The notes beneath the pieces are model-generated. The model ran no database searches, had not been told where the DNA came from, and saw only the letters and a program-made list of their open reading frames with translations. From the NCBI GenBank assembly GCA_037126765.1, contig JBBCBC010000002.1, positions 45,946,889 to 46,010,888 of the forward strand: a stretch of 64,000 bases of DNA. The letters are read 5' to 3'. Below are positions 10,428 through 23,340 of this stretch, in pieces. The stretch is from Stenogyne calaminthoides (Eukaryota; Streptophyta; Magnoliopsida; Lamiales; Lamiaceae). The position numbers were made by a program, and so were the translations under genes. The first letter of the stretch is position 1; each line of letters starts with the position of its first letter.

Positions 10428-10839
10428 GTTAATTCTTGTATGTATTTAGGTGTACCGTGTATTTGTAGTGCATTTTAGAATTATGCAACTTGTTATTTTT
10501 TTTTTTTTTTTTTTTTTCGGACAAAGTTAGATGTTAGTAGTTAGTACACCAAGAATCCAAATACTCCATGAAATCGTCAATCCATCTTATAATTTTCATA
10601 ACTCCAAATTCGTTCCTAGAGGGAATCGAACCTGGGTCTCTCACTCAAATGAGGAGCCCAGTGGTCATGCAACTTGTTATATTGAAAGATGCAATTTGTT
10701 TACACTGAATCGTGCAACTATAATATGGAAAAAATAATTGCACAGTACAGTGTGAACAAATTGCATCTTTCAGTATAATAAGTTCCATAATTTCAAAATG
10801 CACTATGCGTGCACGGTGCACTTGGATGCACATGAGATT
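10428..10839. repeat. Foldback MITE interrupted by a SINE
   Basis: The ends match the 225-bp element at 21891-22115: GTGTACCGTGTATTTGTAGT on the left and GTGCACGGTGCACTTGGATG on the right are inverted copies. A SINE splits the left arm at 10497-10666, which explains the greater length. Confidence 0.75.
10497..10666 (-). repeat. tRNA-derived SINE with a perfect 14-bp target duplication
   Basis: Read on the minus strand, this 170-bp unit begins GACCACTGGGCTCCTCATTT, carries a clear B box (GGTTCGATTCC) and ends in a long A-run, seen as T-run 10497-10516 on the plus strand. ATGCAACTTGTTAT is repeated exactly on both sides (10483-10496 and 10667-10680). The family is tRNA-related by its B box; its name is not known to me. 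Confidence 0.88.
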
Positions 10840-11085
10840 CACACATAAAATTATTCTTGTGATTTTTTTTCAAATATGAGTATTATAAAAAATAGGCAAA
10901 AGTACATCACACAATTTTTGTGTGTAAATACGCATATAAACAGAGATTTGTATAGGATTTATTGCTAAAGAAATACTCATGAAGATTGAAGATACATTAT
11001 GATTTCCATGTGTCACTTATGGTATTCCATCATATGTTACATTATTTAGATATTATTACCTGTCGGTATGATATATAAATTATGT

Positions 11086-12186
11086 ATGATAAAAATTCGT
11101 ATGAGATCGTCTCATGTATGAGACGGGTCTCACACTTGACCCATATTCCACTTATCCGATCCATGACCCATTTACCGCTTACCCAACCAAACAAAATACC
11201 TAATTCACCCTTCATTCAACGCACGCAGTTTCAATTTTTGAAATTAGGGTTTTTCAATTCTCCTTCTCTTCTCTTTCTTGTCTCGCATCGTCGCCGTCTG
11301 AAACTTCATTTCGTTTACGTCGCTATTGTCGCCCGTCTGAAACCCATTCGTTTAAATGCTGAGTCGTCTATATTTTTCCTTCAATTCCATCCCGTAATTA
11401 AAGGTGTATTTCGGTTTAACTTTTGTTTTTCTTTGTTGATCCGTTGTATATAGATTTTCTCAACATCCGTGTTTTCACAAGATTATGTATATGACAACTC
11501 AACAATAAGATCGATCATACTATTTGTTTCATAAAAAACATACTTTCAAATCTTCTCTGGATTGTTTTACACTAGATATGAGACAATTGTTTTGTTTTTG
11601 CGGCTTGTATGAATTTTAATTCTTGCTTATTTGGATACTAAATTAGTATTCAAATAAGCAAGAAACGGTTGTCTCATATCTAGAACGCTATTTTATTTTG
11701 TGCTTTTTTGAACAAAACAATTTAAATGCTAAAAAGTTTACCTAAAACAATCCAGAGAAGACTTGAAAGACGATCCATGACATGATAAACAAAACACCAT
11801 CCCAGAGAATGAGTACGAAGTGACCATAAACACGGATCCCGTAGAAAGACGACATATACAACGATGGCAACGCGCAAAGAAAACACAAACGAAAAACCGA
11901 ACTACAATAATTACTCCATCAAAAAGGAAATACAGACGGCGACGACGCTGAACGAAACCGCGGGATCAGACGGGCGATACTGACGGCAAACGAAGCGAAG
12001 CCAGACGGCGATGGCGACGCGCAAAGAGAAGAGAAGGAGAATTGAAAAACCCTAATTTCAAAAATTGAAACTGTGTGTGTTGAATGAAGGGTGAATTAGG
12101 TATTTTGTTTGGTTGGGTAAGCGGTAAATGGGTCATGGATCGGATAAATGGAATATGGGTCAAGTACTCATACGAGTTTTTGTCAT
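11086..12186. repeat. Large foldback element with about 200-bp arms
   Basis: The left arm (11086-about 11300) and right arm (about 11990-12186) are inverted copies, including ATCCATGACCCATTTACCGC and its complement. The arms are moderately GC-rich with CT-rich runs, so they give chance open frames. The middle holds a second, smaller palindrome (11575-11682) built on ATGAGACAATTG and ACAACCGTTTCTTGC-like complements. Its right end lies about 300 bp upstream of the KJC start. The ends resemble a sequence at 24453-24500 (ACAAAAACTCGTATGAGACG), so this is a dispersed family, probably Mutator-like. Confidence 0.75.
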
Positions 12187-12480
12187 TATTTTAATGATAC
12201 ATGCGTCATACAGTTACACTATGGAACACAAAGTCGCAACACACTAAAATTGCAGCATGTGATATTATTTAATTCTAATTTCCTTGAATTGTGTACAAAA
12301 TTTACAAATAACGCGGAGCAAATTCAACGACACAAGGCGAAAAACATTTTAAAATTTTAAAGAACGAAGCGACACCGTTTTAGGGTCTTAATTGCTCTCG
12401 AGTTAATTCACTGCCACACTACACTATCGGATTCAAGGTTTAAGAAAGGATTTAACTTTTTAATTTGTTAACTGCAAAAA

Positions 12481-15400
12481 ATGGAAATCCATCGAAGAGA
12501 AGGTGGTCACCGTGATCTTGGTCGGAGGTCCGAGCAAAGGTGCGAATTCTCTCCATTTTCTGCTCAATTTCTATGAAATCACACATTTTTTACTTCAATT
12601 CACAAATTCGTTTCTCCATTTTGCGCAGGAACTCGATTTAGGCCGCTTTCATTCAATACTCCAGAGCCTTTGTTTCCTCTTGCTGGTCAGCCAATGGTTC
12701 ATCACCCAATCTCCGCTTGCAAACGGGTATATTCATCGTTTTGTTTTGCTAATTTAATAGTTTTTCATCTAATTAGTGAGGATCTGGAATTTTGACTGTA
12801 TTAAAGGTGGAAATTGGCATAAAATTTACTGTGATTTCTTCATATTGGCTCTAATACAACAGTGCATTGTGTTGGAGGATTCGAATATTGCTTATTCATA
12901 GTTGATGGTGTGCAGATACCCAACCTAGTGCAAGTTTTTCTTATCGGGTTATATGAGGAGCGGGATTTTGCATTATACGTCTCTTCAATATCTAATGAAC
13001 TCAGAGTGCCTGTTAGGTGAACTCGCATTTTGGCTTGTTATTTGATTTTTTTGATGTATTTTTTTTCATATTCTACAGATCTGAGTTGTATAAATAAGAT
13101 TTTTCGTTTTTCAGATATTTAAAAGAAGATAAACCACATGGCTCAGCAGGGAGCCTTTATTACTTCAGGGATCAAATCATGGAGGAGTCCCCTGTATGCA
13201 TCACTGCTTACAAAAAATACTTATTGAACTGCCTCACAAGCTAATGCATCACTCGTTTTCTTTGCTTTTCCAAGCAAATAAATCTTTGTCCTAATGACAT
13301 TGTTTGCTATTGGTTCATGCAGTCACATATTTTTCTGTTGAACTTTGATATCTGCTGCAACTTTCCACTGCCTAACATGCTAGGTGACTTCTTCTATATT
13401 GTATTGAGGAATTTTTATTCTTGTATGCCTTAAAAGTTTCAGCTCCTTGAATGATCCTCTTCATCTTTCTGCAGTTCATATCATTACTAGTTTTTTTGTT
13501 TATTAATATATTTTATGGGATTATATAATTGCAACTTTGTGTTTTTTATTAGAGGCGCATAAAACGTATGGTGGGGTTGGCACACTCCTAGTTATTAAAG
13601 TAAGTCCCATTTACATAGAGTTTTATCTTCTTTAAGCTTGGCTTGTAACACTATAGAACGGGGCTCATCTGCATGTTGTTTACATGAAACTGATGTCATT
13701 TTTACTCTGGTCTTTTATTCTGTTTTCTCAGCATTACTTTCTACATACAGGTTTCTGCTGAATCAGCTAACCAGTTTGGTGAGTTAGTTGCTGATCCAAC
13801 TAGCAAAGAGCTACTACATTACACAGAGAAACCTGAGACTTTTGTATGTATAACAGCAATCACATATGATTCAGTTTAGAATTCGACTTGTTCTCCCTTT
13901 CTTGGTCTTATGATATGTTTTTTTTATAATTACAGGTGAGTGATCTGATTAACTGTGGTGTTTACGTGTTTACCCCGAAAATCTTTAGTGTCATCCAGGA
14001 GGTGTACTCACTCAGGGAAGATAAAGGTGAATGGTACTACAGTTTCATACCATACCTTTTATTATAACTCATTCATCAACGGACAAGAGTTTCAATTTCT
14101 AGAGGATTGTGAAATTGCCATAATTGGGTCTGATTTCAAATGTGTGTCTGGTCGGTTTGGAGTCTTCTCTATGTTTTCTTATGATGACTGATATAATATC
14201 ATAGTAATCCTGAAGGAGAGAGCCTGTGGGACTTTTCATGTCTGTTCCTCTCATCAGAGACTTGAAATTGAAAAAAAAAATGTGGCTAGTCTGGGGTTAC
14301 TATATTTTTACTGGTGTAGATAGTTTCCAATTCTTAAACTTAGACCTTATGAAGATCTACATTATGCGTCCACCAGATCTATTCTAATCAACTCATATGT
14401 ATGTTATCCATGTTGATGTTTATATCTTATTTCTACTAATTGCAGCTTATACACGCAATGAACTGAGCTATGAGTCTCAGCAATTCACTACAAGGTATCA
14501 TTGGCTGCCATATTGCTCAGTGTAGTGTTTTGTACATTAGTAATATACAGATCATCTTCAAGACGCGAAACTTATCATTTACTATACTGGAAGATAGCAG
14601 TATATACTGTTTTGTGTTTAATCTTAGTGATACTAGTTGTGTTATTACGTTTTTGTTTGTACAAGTATTTAAGGTTGAATCTCAGCTTTGATTTATCTTT
14701 TATTTAGGTCTCTTCCTACAGATTTTGTTAGGTTGGACCAAGATATATTGTCACCTCTTGCTGGTAAGAAGCAATTGTATACATATGAGACCACTGACTT
14801 TTGGGAACAGATCAAGACCCCTGGGTAGATTAATCCTTCTTCAATGAATGTTCTATTCTTTATTATATCTGGACACTCGGACCATCTAACTGGCTCAGAT
14901 TTAATTTGTCAGAATGTCTATCAAGTGCTCTGCTCTATATCTTGCTCAATTTCGACTTACCTCTCCACATCTACTGTCCAATGGAGATGGAAATAGGAAT
15001 GCTACAGTTGTTGGAGATGTCTATATTCATCCATCAGCAAAAATACATCCAACTGCAAAGGTAATTCAACTAAACTGTGTTTGAGGTCTTATATTGGTGC
15101 CAGGATGATTTAAAGCAGCATTCAGAATCTATTAACTTTTTGATAAATATTTAAGATTAGCGAGAGAATGTTATGTCTTTCGTATGTGTTGATATTTCTC
15201 CATGTTGAACACAAGAACAAAGTAAATCCGGCTACAATGCCACTATTTTATGAAAAAACTTTTAGAAGTCTCTAAAGTATTAACTTTTTGATTTGTATGC
15301 AAACAGATTGGACCCGATGTCTCAATATCAGCAAATGTTCGTATAGCTGCTGGTGTAAGACTTATGAACTGCATCATATTAGATGATGTAGAGATCAAGG

Positions 15401-16107
15401 TATGTTACCAAGAAAAGAGTTCATGATGATTCTAGTATATGTAGTTTCACATATTTCTCTTCCACAGGAAAATGCTGTTGTTATGCATTCTATTGTTGGG
15501 TGGAAGTCGTCTCTTGGAAGATGGTCCCGAGTCCAGGTAGAGTTCTTGGATATTTCGAGTTGACCATTATTTGAAACCTGAAACTCATCAAATTCTCAAC
15601 ATTTCTTCAAATTTCTTCATCTGTTTGCAGTTTAAGGTGCAAATTTAAGTAGTGTTCAAAACTAATGGTTTTAACCAAAAATTCAAAAGTTTGAAGTATT
15701 TGTTAATCACTTTTAGCTAGTTTATAGAAATACTGCCTTGAAATTGGGTTACCACAATAAAAGGCGAGGTTAGAATTGTAAATAAAAATATGTACTCCAT
15801 TTATTTGTAACAGGTAAATTAAAAAAATTAGTTAAATTTGGCCAGCGAGATTCAGTAACTAGTTGAATTTCTTTTTCAGGCTGATGGAGATTACAACACC
15901 AAGCTTGGGATTACTATCTTGGGTATGTCACGTCGATTATTGAAATCCTGTATGTACATTGAATTTCTCTATGCTGAGACAGATCAATTCTCAATCTGAA
16001 TTGCAGGGGAATCGGTGACTGTTGAAGACGAAGTTGTCGTGATTAACAGCATAGTTCTTCCAAATAAGGTGCTCAATTTGAGTGTCCAAGAAGAGATCAT
16101 TCTGTGA
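12481..16107 (+). CDS. KJC1: GDP-mannose pyrophosphorylase-like protein, KONJAC/GMPPA type; start out of frame by one base
   Basis: Fifteen exons with GT-AG borders: 12481-12539, 12629-12726, 12916-13016, 13115-13193, 13323-13383, 13553-13599, 13751-13843, 13936-14026, 14446-14494, 14708-14824, 14913-15060, 15307-15399, 15468-15536, 15880-15922, 16007-16107. The product has an N-terminal nucleotidyltransferase fold (VILVGGPSKGTRFRPL) and a C-terminal left-handed beta-helix of hexapeptide repeats (YIHPSAKIHPTAKIGPDVSI). Arabidopsis KJC1 and KJC2 stimulate the GDP-mannose pyrophosphorylase VTC1 and support glucomannan synthesis. The exons total 1249 bases, one more than a multiple of three. The only nearby ATG (12481) is out of frame with the conserved VVTVIL stretch by one base, at an AAA run (12485-12487). 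Without the extra base the product would be 415 residues, the usual family length. The motif normally PKP reads PEP here. Confidence 0.88.
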
Positions 16108-17129
16108 AGCATACCGAAGTTGCAGAGGCTTAACCTTGTTGGATTTTCAATTTTCTTAAGTTATAGAATCAATTGTGTAACACCAACCATGCTATACTTA
16201 ATACTTACATTACATACACAATCACATAACATTCCAATTTTGTTGCATGTGATGTGAGCTAATTAGCTTTGCGTTTGAACTTCATTTTCCCAGAACAATT
16301 ATATTTTGCAGCTTGAACTTTCAAGAAGATTTATCATAAATTAATGTGTTAAAAAAAGAAAACCATAAGTCCTGAAAATTAATTATAAAGGGTATTTCTA
16401 TGTTGCACAATCTGAACCCAAGTATACTAATGAGCGAATGTGCAAATGAATAGCAATGAAAACACCCAAACAAAAACATTATACTGTAAAACAATGTTTT
16501 GAATTTTTTTTATACAATAACTGGGGATATTAATATTGTCATATATCCAGAAACGTCAAACACTATGGAGGATATCCACATGTGACTAAAGTGCAATTCA
16601 CTGCCTAATACACCCTAGCCACCATATAGCCATCTGCCAAAATAGTGTGCATTTAAATATCAACTACCTGCTATCAGAGGATTACATTGGATAGTCGAGA
16701 AAATTAACACAAAGTGATTACATCATTTGTCATATACAAGTCGTCATCTCCGAAAAAGACTATATCACAGCTATTTATCTATCTAATAAAATGCATAAAC
16801 TTTCAGTAGAAGAAAAATATACCTCAATCTGTGAACACCGGGCAACTCTGGAAGGAGCACTCGATTTCCCACAACTAATGCTCCTTCGAAGGTCACTGGG
16901 TTAACTCAGCGTTATGCGCAGAAAGGCTCTCAATGTATCTTCATGCAAGTTGGAGATATCAAATTACACCCAAAACATACTGACAGGAACAACAACTATT
17001 TTCTACAAAAATTACAGAAGCCACATTGTTGGGAGATCTTCTACTTAATGGCAACTATACAGTATAGCTGCAAAACGAAGAGTAGTAGCAATGGAACTCA
17101 TCACAAGATATATAATAATAGCAGCAGTA
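16108..17129. other. Convergent 3' regions of KJC and GMII
   Basis: About 1 kb separates the two stop codons. It is AT-rich and probably holds both 3' UTRs. A less AT-rich island at 16820-16930 has short open frames on both strands that I could not assign. Confidence 0.5.
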
Positions 17130-20100
17130 TTATTGAGGCTTTAAGTGCAATTTGTAAGCCTGTATTTCCATGGGGGAGATGATGACGTGCCCTTCCTGAG
17201 AACCAACTCCAAACTGCTCACTGTAGCCGAGCATATCAGTATCATCGTGCAGAAGGTTTATAGAGGTGGCTTTCACATCAGAAACAGAAATCCCTTTAAA
17301 CATGTCAAACAGATTAATCTGTTCATCATTGAAAGTTGAACACTCTGACCTGCCTTTTCGACAATAAGAATAATCCCAGTGCCGCCTTAGCAAAATGAGA
17401 GCAAATCTCGGCTCTCCATTGGACTGCTGAGTGTATTTCAGAGGTTGAGGAACCTTTAAGCTCACTACATGAAGATCACATGGCAAAGAAGCCACCAATG
17501 GAGAAAATGATCTAGGGGGTGGCTGTGCAGATATTGCTTCAGGGCTTTTAGCAATGAATACATTTACAGGATAGTTCAGGTGAGCACCAACGAGATGAGA
17601 GAGAAGAGAGGGGCTTAAAGGACGAGGATTTAAAACGGGATTCACAGAAGATGAAATGTTGGATTCCATAGTGATGTAGAAAAGCACATTCATGGGGCGG
17701 TTATCCATAACCCCTTGGCCCAAACCACGTCCATCGTCTCTCACTAGACGACGATCGAGCATGATCTCCAACCACCCGTTTTTCAAGCTCGCTACACCTA
17801 AGGACTGTTTCGTGTGAACAGAAAAGCGTTCCCCGTTTGAGCCTTGAATAAATGCAAGTGAGGGCATCGGGTAGTAATTTCCTTGCACAGGTATCTTGTC
17901 ATAAGTTTCCCTACGGCTCATCTGGAAGCCATTTAAATCTGAGTAAAAGATTCCCTTGTTATCAATATCTGTCTTATACCTTACTATCATTTCTTTATCA
18001 TTGAATTCATGCCCAAGAAGCTCAACATGATACTCTTTCTCAATGATAAATTCTTGTACGGTATCTGGACTGTCGTATATACGGGTGCTATGGGAGATTG
18101 GGGATTTCTGCCATGAAGTTTTGGGGTAAGAGTAAACTTCCCGCACCAAGTGGCCCTCCGAAATCACCATTTGTCCATTGGCTTGGGTGATGGGCTCAGC
18201 ATCACCATTTGGTTTGAAGAGGTAGGCCCCACTCTTGGAGCTCGAGTACATACTTATCTGTTCATCAACAACACTCAGACGACCATCTTCATGACTTATT
18301 TTCTGCAAAAGTCCATGATTTACATCAAAGGTGAGTGTCTGATGTTGATTGCTGATTTCAACTGTGCCACTTTCTATATTCAAGCAAGCATAACGGGCGG
18401 GGCATGAGAGCTGTTTTGATGGAGCGAAAATTCTGAGACTTGCTGGTTTGGCCTTCTCACATCCAACAAATCCATTAGCAACATAAAAAGTCTGCAAACC
18501 CATAGGAGGAACAGAAGATTTCCAGTAAAGACGATGTCTCCCAGTAAATATTCTGTTATCATCGTGGCGCAGTTCAGGAGAGATCTGGCTCTTGACACAG
18601 GTCCAGTTTGAGTCCAAAACTGTCACATCTGGTCTTTCAACAACCACCATCACCACCTCATTTCTTGTTTGCTCTAGTGAGTTATGGAGGACCACAGTCT
18701 GGAGAGTACCTTCACGAGCAGTAATTGCCTTATGCACGGGTTGAACATCAAATCTAGATCTTGTCTGTGCTGGTTCAAAATTTGCTGGATGATGGTCGTT
18801 TTTTTCATGGCGAATTCCAAGCAAAACTTCAATAGCCTTGGACATAAAAATCTGCAAGTCCTGCAAAGCCATATGCATTCGCATCCCATAATCTTCAACT
18901 ACATGATCCTTGGCTGTACCAGTCACGCCATCGTGATGCTGGAACAGAGCTAAATTACGTCTAGCAGAGATCAACTTGTATGAAAAGCTAGTAGGCAACT
19001 TCTCACATTGTGCTTTCTGGCAGTATCCAAACAGCAAAGCCATCATCATTTCTGCACCACGAAGTGTTTGCTCCAGCACACGGTCAACAGCCTTGAAGAA
19101 TGGCCTGGAGACATAATATCCACTCCAATAATCTTGATTTCTATCAGCGTAAGTAAAGAAATCACCAGATAAAGAAGGAAAGCCTCCAATCTCACCAGAG
19201 CCAGTTTCTCCAGTGACTGAATAATTTATTCTTTCAGCCTCTTCACGCAGCGTGCGAAAATAGTCATCCAAAGTACCAAATTTAGCTTCGGCATTCAAGC
19301 TAGGATCAGAATTAATATAATCAAATATCAATTGGTAATTCCTGAACTGAGCTTCTGCTTCATCAATGCTGATGTAGCGGAAATCATCACCAAGGGGAAC
19401 AAGGAGTGTGTTTGTTCGGTAAAGTGTGGATTTCTTCCTATATTGATCCAACAATTTTAGTGCCCTCTCCTTCACATTATCAAGGTCCGTTTCCACAGGA
19501 TGTTCTCCCCAGGGACAGCGTTCATAAACAAATCCACGCATTCGAGCAAAGTCAAACTGGCAACAAACTGCAGGCTCGGGCCCGCAAGTATGTGGAATAT
19601 CATAAGAATAGAAGGGCATCATGTGGACAAATATATCAGTTGTTTCCTCAGTATCCCAGCTCTGCCTCCATACATACTCCAGATTCTTGTTCCATGCTAA
19701 CTCCTTCTTCAACTCATAGTGTGTTCTCTGTATAAGCATGTTCTCAAATCCCATGCGACGGAGAAGATACGCAATGGTAGATGAATAGCCAAATGGATCT
19801 ATTGACCAAGAATTTCTAGGAATAACCCCAACAGTTTCATTCAACCAAATGTTACCTTCCATTATCTGGGACATAAAATTTAAGATATACAATATGAGTT
19901 GATAGCCATGAGTTGCCAATAAATCAAAATTAGAACCTCACCAAGCATTACACTAAGAAGCCCATCGCAGCCAAATTATATACCAATGGCAACAGAAAGG
20001 CAAGCAAGCACATACTCATACAGACAGGGTTAAGTGATGCTACCACTTCAAAATCAGTACGTACTAGATCATGCCTGAAGAAACTGATAGTGATAACAGG

Positions 20101-21671
20101 GCATAGTCTTGTGAAAGTTCAATATCGTATGAGCTACTGCCAAACTGAACTACCGTGCTAACATTTCCTTGGAATGAACATTTCATTGATGACAGTGAAC
20201 TTTGAAAAGGCACAAGAACCATAAACAACAGCACATGAAGTGTTTAAATAGAAGGATAAAAAAAGGACCAAGTTGAACTAACATATATCTGCATGCTGTT
20301 ATGCTTGAAATTTTCATAGAGCAGAATATTTGAGCCGGATGAGGAAGAAATTAAGAATGAAATATAAGTAGTACCATACTCCTACTCACACCCATATAGG
20401 TAATTAGGTTAGCATAACAGAATTCAAGATTAAAGCAAGCATAAGAAATTGCATATTACCTGTTCAATGATGGCAAAATAATGCGAATTAGCCTGCAGAA
20501 AAATATAAAAATAACTAGTAAGATTAGGCAGCTTACAAAATCAAAAAGAGAGACGGGTAGCACCTAAAATACATGAAATTTATATGTGCTGAATGCATAT
20601 GCATGAGCAACAGCAATCAGAAATGCACAAATGTCTATTGAAGAAGGAAGAATAGTAAAACCAATATTACCTCATCATTCATCACCCAACCACCACCAAC
20701 AATTTCCAACTGTCCATTGTGCACTAAATTGATGAAGGTTTCTTTCTTCACGTCTGGAGCATCCCTCCACCATCTCTCTAAATAAGACATCTCCTCCCAT
20801 ATAAACTTTCTTCGATTATCCTACACACAATTCAATCAAATCAAGCATAGATCTATACAATTTCAAAACCCTCAGATTTCCCAAAGTCAATGCCAGGAAA
20901 ACAAGTAACTATAATTAAGCAATCATCATTCTAACATATAAAAAATGGTCACCAGTAATTTTGCTTCAACTTTAAAATCAGCAATAATTTATACTGGCGT
21001 ACTAAATTAGGCAGCCAACAGCACCATAACTTAATGCAATTTCGATCCAATAAACAAACTACAAATCTATTTACACTAATAAGTCAAATCTACAGTTTAA
21101 TCGGAGAAGCAATTTTAACCTTGGAAAGTGTTTCAACAATAGTATCAAGTATATGCCTAGACTGGCGATCATAATACTCTTCAACAGTGAGCTTCCATCC
21201 AGGATCATTATGCGAATGAGGCACCACAAACACCTTCAATTTCTCCTCGTCCCACTCATTCCCTTTATAACTCACTCTCCACCCCTGCTTCCACGCGCCG
21301 CCATCCTCATCCTTAAACTGGATCTTATCGTACAGCTCTTTAGTAGTGATATCCACAGAAGCAGCCAAAACGGTGTCGTTAAAAGACTTATGAACAACAG
21401 GCTTGCGAGGTCTGGCCGAGCGGAATCGCGATGAGTATTGTCTGTATTGCAGAGGTTTTGGAACCGCTGCGAAACGAAATACGATTACAATGAAGGAGAT
21501 GAAGGTGAAGCAGAGTCCGATTTTGAAAAAGTTCGAGATGATGAAATCGCGGAAGGCCGCGGTGGTGCGCCTGCGCTGCTTCCGCGGCTGTTTGGGTGCA
21601 GGTTTTCCGGTGGCGGTGGGGAGGATGGATTGCGCCCAACCGCCGGCGCCACGGCGGGTGGAGAAGGGCAT
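17130..21671 (-). CDS. GMII: Golgi alpha-mannosidase II (GH38)
   Basis: Four exons on the minus strand: 21671-21120, 20820-20671, 20492-20460 and 19865-17130, all with GT-AG borders. They give 1156 residues; Arabidopsis GMII is about 1170. It is a type II membrane enzyme that removes two mannoses from GlcNAcMan5GlcNAc2 in the medial Golgi. The tail is basic (PKQPRKQRRR), the membrane segment covers about residues 47-70, and the GH38 motif HSHNDPGW is at 152-159 with likely Zn ligands His154 and Asp156. NSWSIDPFGYS gives the nucleophile Asp268, and QHHDGVTGTA gives Zn ligand His556. An in-frame ATG also exists at 21740, but copy B of the duplication keeps only the later ATG context, so 21671 is preferred. 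The third exon is only 33 bases. Confidence 0.95.
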
Positions 21672-21890
21672 GGCGGCGGAGCGAGATCCGTTGATTTGAT
21701 CGTCGATAGAGTGAGAGTGGGTCGTCTCCAAAGTCGACAACGATTTTGTGCCGCTGTTTGTTGGAGAGATTTTATTTAGATCTGTTTTCCATTAAACCAA
21801 TAGATGCTTTAGCAGGCCATTAGAATTTGGACACCAATACACCATTAACATAATAATTTCATTAATATTCTAATATTTTACTTCTGGCTA

Positions 21891-22115
21891 GGTCTTGTAT
21901 GCACCCGGGTGCACCGTGCACTTATAGTGTATTTTAGAAGCGTGCAACTTATTATGCTGAAAAGTGTAACTTATGTACAAAGAAAAGTGCAATTGTTAAT
22001 ATGAGAACATAATTGCATGCTTTTGTTTTGTGTAGTTGCACGTTTCAATTTTATATAATTGCACGTTTCTAAAATACATTATGAGTGCACGGTGCACCTG
22101 GGTGCATATGAGACC
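21891..22115. repeat. Foldback MITE, intact copy
   Basis: Ends GGTCTTGTATGCACCCGGGT and its inverted counterpart (GGGTGCATATGAGACC). It is absent from the matching place in copy B (about 47310-47320), so it inserted after the duplication or was lost from B. Same family as 10428-10839. Confidence 0.8.
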
Positions 22116-22126
22116 CACTCTTTACT

Positions 22127-22377
22127 TCTGAGTAACACTTATGTGAATCAGGTTCACATATGAACTCTATCACTGTAATGTGTAAAAAATATCATTGTTA
22201 TGCACAAAAACTTTCACTGTTTAAAAATATAAAGTATTTTTATACCGTGATTGTTTTTGTTCATAACAGTATAATTTTTATACATAACAATGAGAGTTTT
22301 TGTATGTAATAATTATACTTAAATAATCGAGTTCATAGCATGAATCATGTTTATACAAGTTTTTGTCTTTGCCTTCT
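22127..22377. repeat. MITE of the minisatellite-bearing family
   Basis: Begins near GTAACACTTATGTGAATCAG and ends GAGTTCATAGCATGAATCAT plus CAAGTTTTTGTCTTTG, with short TATCACTGT-type repeats inside. It is related to 1200-2400 and 4640-4800, and is absent at the matching site in copy B. Confidence 0.6.
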
Positions 22378-22499
22378 TGAATACATATTTACAAGCATAA
22401 TTTTAGTGACCGTGTAATAATTCAGATTGTGTATTGAGTTTATAAAGGAAAATTGCATTATTTAAAAATTCAAACAATATTAAGAAGATCTCCCCCAAA

Positions 22500-23020
22500 G
22501 GATAAATTGTGTCATTCATATAAATTTTTAAACATAATTTTGGTGTTTAAGTTATTGTGAGTCACTTTTAAATTATAGAGACATTGTCATCCATTAAAAT
22601 ATATGAATAGGAGATAAGATACATTTAACTTAAGAGTAGGTCTAGTATGAAAATTTTCGTGTGAAATTTTCATATATGAAAATCTATAAACTTATCTTAA
22701 ATCAATCATCTACACCCTAAACAATAAATAATGAACCCTAAATTATGATATATTTGAATTGGGTGAATCATGAACCACTCAATTTTGTCTTACCTTCACC
22801 AATTACAGAATTTAGTTGTAAATTAAAGTTTTTTCATGTATGAAAATTTTCATACCACACATTGTCTTGACATAAAAGTTGGTAGAAGATGGGTGACTAA
22901 TAAACCATCGTTCGGGTGTATTTATTAAGCGATATGAAAATAATGGGGAGGAGAGATATGGGATGGTTGGATTCCATTGTGAATGCGCTGAAGGGTCTAA
23001 CATTCCTTGCAAGACGACGT
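22500..23020. repeat. Older MITE shared with copy B, interrupted by a small foldback element
   Basis: The right end GATTCCATTGTGAATGCGCT matches the element at 47468-47789 of copy B, so this insertion predates the duplication. A further foldback piece (about 22640-22870, with ATGAAAATTTTC on both arms) is present only in copy A. Confidence 0.5.
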
Positions 23021-23340
23021 GCTGACTTATTGCAATCTCAATTAACCAAATATATGGAAAAATTCAGGAAAAATCTTCTAGATAAAATATAATGAATAAT
23101 TGTTTCTTTATATTGAGTAATCAAAATGGAGGGATAACATTCAGATGAAAATTATGTTTCTTATGGGGTTAGAATTTGCGTCGTTATAATTTTTTTTCCA
23201 TATTATCATAGACCTCAGTGCTCCGCTCGCATTCTTCAACACATTTCTGCGGTGCATTAAATATTTCAAAAGTGAAAAAAAAAAAAAAAAGAAGCATTAT
23301 TCAACTTAATAATATTACTAATACAGTAGTTAGTTTACAT

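Noticed and set aside
10620..10666. tRNA-like B box considered as a tRNA gene
   Set aside because: No cloverleaf can be formed. The target duplication and poly-A tail show a SINE.
16820..16930. Short open frames on both strands in the convergent 3' region
   Set aside because: About 35 residues each, no splice context and no recognisable family.
21669..21740. Earlier in-frame ATG of GMII at 21740
   Set aside because: It would add 23 residues not typical of the family, and copy B does not preserve the frame upstream of the second ATG. The start at 21671 fits better, though the earlier one is not excluded.
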